Origin: Mycolicibacterium nivoides
GTDB lineage: Bacteria > Actinomycetota > Actinomycetes > Mycobacteriales > Mycobacteriaceae
Length of the DNA: 64,000 nucleotides
NCBI RefSeq assembly: GCF_003855255.1
Contig: NZ_CP034072.1
Span: 2,255,238 to 2,319,237, forward strand
Direction of reading: 5' to 3'
Position 1 is the stretch's first letter; the number at the start of each line of letters is the position of its first letter. Of this stretch, positions 62,218 through 64,000 are shown one piece after another. The position numbers were made by a program, and so were the translations under genes. Under the pieces are notes generated by a model. That model had not been told where the DNA came from. It ran no database searches and was given only the letters and a program-made list of their open reading frames with translations.

Positions 62218-64000
62218 CTAGCTGACAACGACGAGTAGATCGCCGCCTTCGACTTGCGCGGTCCGCGCGACCGCGATCCGCTTCACCGTGCCGGATTCAG
62301 GCGCGGTGATGGCGGCTTCCATCTTCATGGCCTCGATCGTCGCGATGGATTGGCCCGCCTCGACGACCTGGCCCTCAACAACATTGACGGACACCACCCC
62401 GGCGAAGGGCGCACCGATATGGCCGGTGTTGGCCCGGTCTGCCTTCTCGGCAGTCGGGACCTCGCTGGCGATGCCGCGGTCACGCACCACAATCGGCCGC
62501 AGTTGCCCGTTCAGGATGCACATCACGGTACGCATACCGCGCTCGTCGGCTTCCGAGATCGCCTCAAGTCCGATCAGCAATTCGACGCCGGGATCCAGTT
62601 TGACCCGGTGTTCTTCGCCATGGCGCAGACCGTAGAAGAACTGATTGGCGCTCAGTCGTGAGGTGTCACCGTACTCGTCGCGATGCGCCTCGAACTCGGC
62701 GGTGGGCCCGGGGAACAACAGCCGGTTCAGAGCCGCCTGCCGCTTGGGACCTGGTGCGGCCAGCAATGTTTCATCCTCGTCAGACAAGTCCTGTTCCGGC
62801 TTGGCCGGACCGCGACCGTTGAGTGCATTGGTGCGCAGGGGTTCTGGCCACCCGCCCGGAGGGTCTCCGAGTTCACCGCGCAGAAACCCGATCACGCTGT
62901 CCGGTATGTCGAAGCGAACCGGGTCCGCCGCGAACTCGTCGGCACCCACACCCGCTCCGACCAAAGCCAGCGCCAAGTCCCCCACCACCTTGCTCGACGG
63001 GGTGACTTTCACCAGGCGACCCAATACCCGGTCAGCGGCAGCGTAATTCACTTCGATGTCCTCGAACCGGTCGCCCAGACCCAGCGCGATGGCCTGCTGC
63101 CGCAGATTGCTCAGCTGGCCGCCGGGAATCTCGTGACGGTAGACGCGGCCGGTGGGGAATGCAGGACCCGACGCTGCGACGTCGAACGGCGCGTACACGC
63201 GACGCAGTGCCTCCCAGTACGGCTCAAGGTCACAGACCGCGTCCAGCGACAGACCGGTGTCGAGCGGGCTGTGAGCGGCGGCCGCCACGATTGATGACAG
63301 CGAAGGCTGACTTGTGGTGCCGGCCAACGGTGCTGCGGCACCGTCGACGGCATCGGCGCCGGCAGTCCACGCCGCGACGTAGGTGGCCAGTTGGCCGCCG
63401 GGAGTGTCGTGGGTGTGCACGTGCACCGGAAGGTCGAACCGCGACTTCAGGGCCGAGACCAAAGTCGCGGCGGCCGGTGCTCGCAGCAACCCCGCCATGT
63501 CCTTGACCGCCAACACATGCGCCCCGGCGTCGATGATCTGCTCGGCCAAGCGCAGGTAGTAGTCGAGCGTGTAGAGACGTTCACCGGGGTCGGAGAGGTC
63601 GCCGGTGTACGACATCGCGACTTCGGCGATGGTCGTCCCGGTGCGGCGGACCGCGTCGATGGCCGGACGCATCGAATCGACGTTGTTGAGTGCGTCGAAG
63701 ATCCGGAAGATGTCGATACCCGTCGCCGCCGCCTCATCCACGAACGCGCGCGTGACCGTCTCCGGGTAGGGCGTGTAGCCCACCGTGTTCCGGCCCCGCA
63801 ACAGCATCTGCAGACAGATGTTGGGCAGTGCTTCGCGCAGCGCGGCCAACCGCTCCCACGGGTCCTGCTTGAGGAAGCGCAGCGAGACGTCGTAGGTCGC
63901 ACCGCCCCAGCACTCCACCGACAGCAGCTGCGGCATCATCCGTGCGATGTAGGGGGCGACGCGTATCAGTCCGCTGGTACGCACCCTGGTGGCCAGCAAC
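62218..64000 (-). CDS. pyc: Pyruvate carboxylase, C-terminal half (partial)
   Basis: At least 594 residues remain, and the frame is open at the right edge, where the biotin carboxylase half would lie. The carboxyltransferase domain has Asp-Met-Ala-Gly-Leu (with the modified Lys just before) and the metal motif His-Thr-His-Asp-Thr-Pro-Gly-Gly. The PYC allosteric linker follows. The last 75 residues are a biotinyl carrier domain with Glu-Ala-Met-Lys-Met-Glu. The enzyme makes oxaloacetate from pyruvate and bicarbonate. It is followed 5 nt later by the MTHFR gene. Confidence 0.93.
   Translation of the reverse strand, partial: LLATRVRTSGLIRVAPYIARMMPQLLSVECWGGATYDVSLRFLKQDPWERLAALREALPNICLQMLLRGRNTVGYTPYPETVTRAFVDEAAATGIDIFRIFDALNNVDSMRPAIDAVRRTGTTIAEVAMSYTGDLSDPGERLYTLDYYLRLAEQIIDAGAHVLAVKDMAGLLRAPAAATLVSALKSRFDLPVHVHTHDTPGGQLATYVAAWTAGADAVDGAAAPLAGTTSQPSLSSIVAAAAHSPLDTGLSLDAVCDLEPYWEALRRVYAPFDVAASGPAFPTGRVYRHEIPGGQLSNLRQQAIALGLGDRFEDIEVNYAAADRVLGRLVKVTPSSKVVGDLALALVGAGVGADEFAADPVRFDIPDSVIGFLRGELGDPPGGWPEPLRTNALNGRGPAKPEQDLSDEDETLLAAPGPKRQAALNRLLFPGPTAEFEAHRDEYGDTSRLSANQFFYGLRHGEEHRVKLDPGVELLIGLEAISEADERGMRTVMCILNGQLRPIVVRDRGIASEVPTAEKADRANTGHIGAPFAGVVSVNVVEGQVVEAGQSIATIEAMKMEAAITAPESGTVKRIAVARTAQVEGGDLLVVVS

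Overview
The window looks like chromosomal DNA of a rapidly growing mycobacterium (Mycolicibacterium type). The DNA is GC-rich, and GTG starts and 4-nt ATGA/GTGA gene overlaps are frequent. It carries mycobacterial hallmark families: MmpS/MmpL, mycobactin genes mbtK/L/M, CtaJ, DUF732, a WS/DGAT acyltransferase, a GarA-class 180-kDa glutamate dehydrogenase and a mycothiol-linked CPWC oxidoreductase. From about 5.6 to 44.1 kb the gene order recalls M. tuberculosis Rv2464c to Rv2484c (nei1, rpiB, Rv2466c, pepN, Rv2468c, Rv2469c, glbO, aglA, Rv2474c, Rv2475c, gdh, ettA, ssb, plsB2, plsC, WS/DGAT). That synteny is recalled from memory, not computed.

Layout. 0-5.6 kb: small membrane proteins, a DinB-fold enzyme, a serine hydrolase and a CPA1 antiporter. 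5.7-6.9 kb: nei1 and rpiB. 7.0-19.6 kb: an accessory block between rpiB and the Rv2466c orthologue. It holds (a) a TetR/aldo-keto reductase pair with two strong operator palindromes, (b) a translationally coupled NCS1 permease, yeast-type cytosine deaminase and IPNS-like oxygenase, and (c) a divergently controlled operon of amino-acid-type ABC importer, D-aminoacylase, enolase-superfamily dehydratase, KDPG aldolase and KDG kinase. 19.6-44.1 kb: the conserved core, with a probable SigH promoter, CtaJ, glbO-aglA, the glutamate dehydrogenase operon, ettA, ssb, a CopD-CtaG fusion and the coupled plsB-plsC-WS/DGAT lipid operon.

44.2-45.6 kb is a decayed junction at tRNA-Arg(UCU). It holds a frameshifted PD-(D/E)XK nuclease gene, the tRNA, a multiply frameshifted 3' part of a Fic gene and a solitary IS21-like terminal repeat. 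45.6-52.5 kb: a universal stress protein, a metallo-beta-lactamase-fold hydrolase and a GntR-controlled cluster (acid-CoA ligase, class II aldolase, amidohydrolase, D-2-hydroxyacid dehydrogenase) of unknown substrate, starting at a near-consensus leaderless promoter. 52.6-59.9 kb: an MmpS-MmpL-TetR unit facing the mycobactin acyl-chain genes mbtM-mbtL-mbtK, which suggests siderophore synthesis and export together. 60.4-64 kb: a coupled pyruvate carboxylase, mycobacterial-type methylenetetrahydrofolate reductase and dihydropteroate-synthase-like cluster, running off the right edge.

The strongest candidates for something undescribed are the N-acyl-aminosugar-acid-like operon (12.3-19.6 kb), the possible 5-methylcytosine/thymine oxidation cassette (8.6-11.3 kb), the MmpSL/mbtKLM pairing and the unassigned catabolic cluster at 46-52.5 kb.
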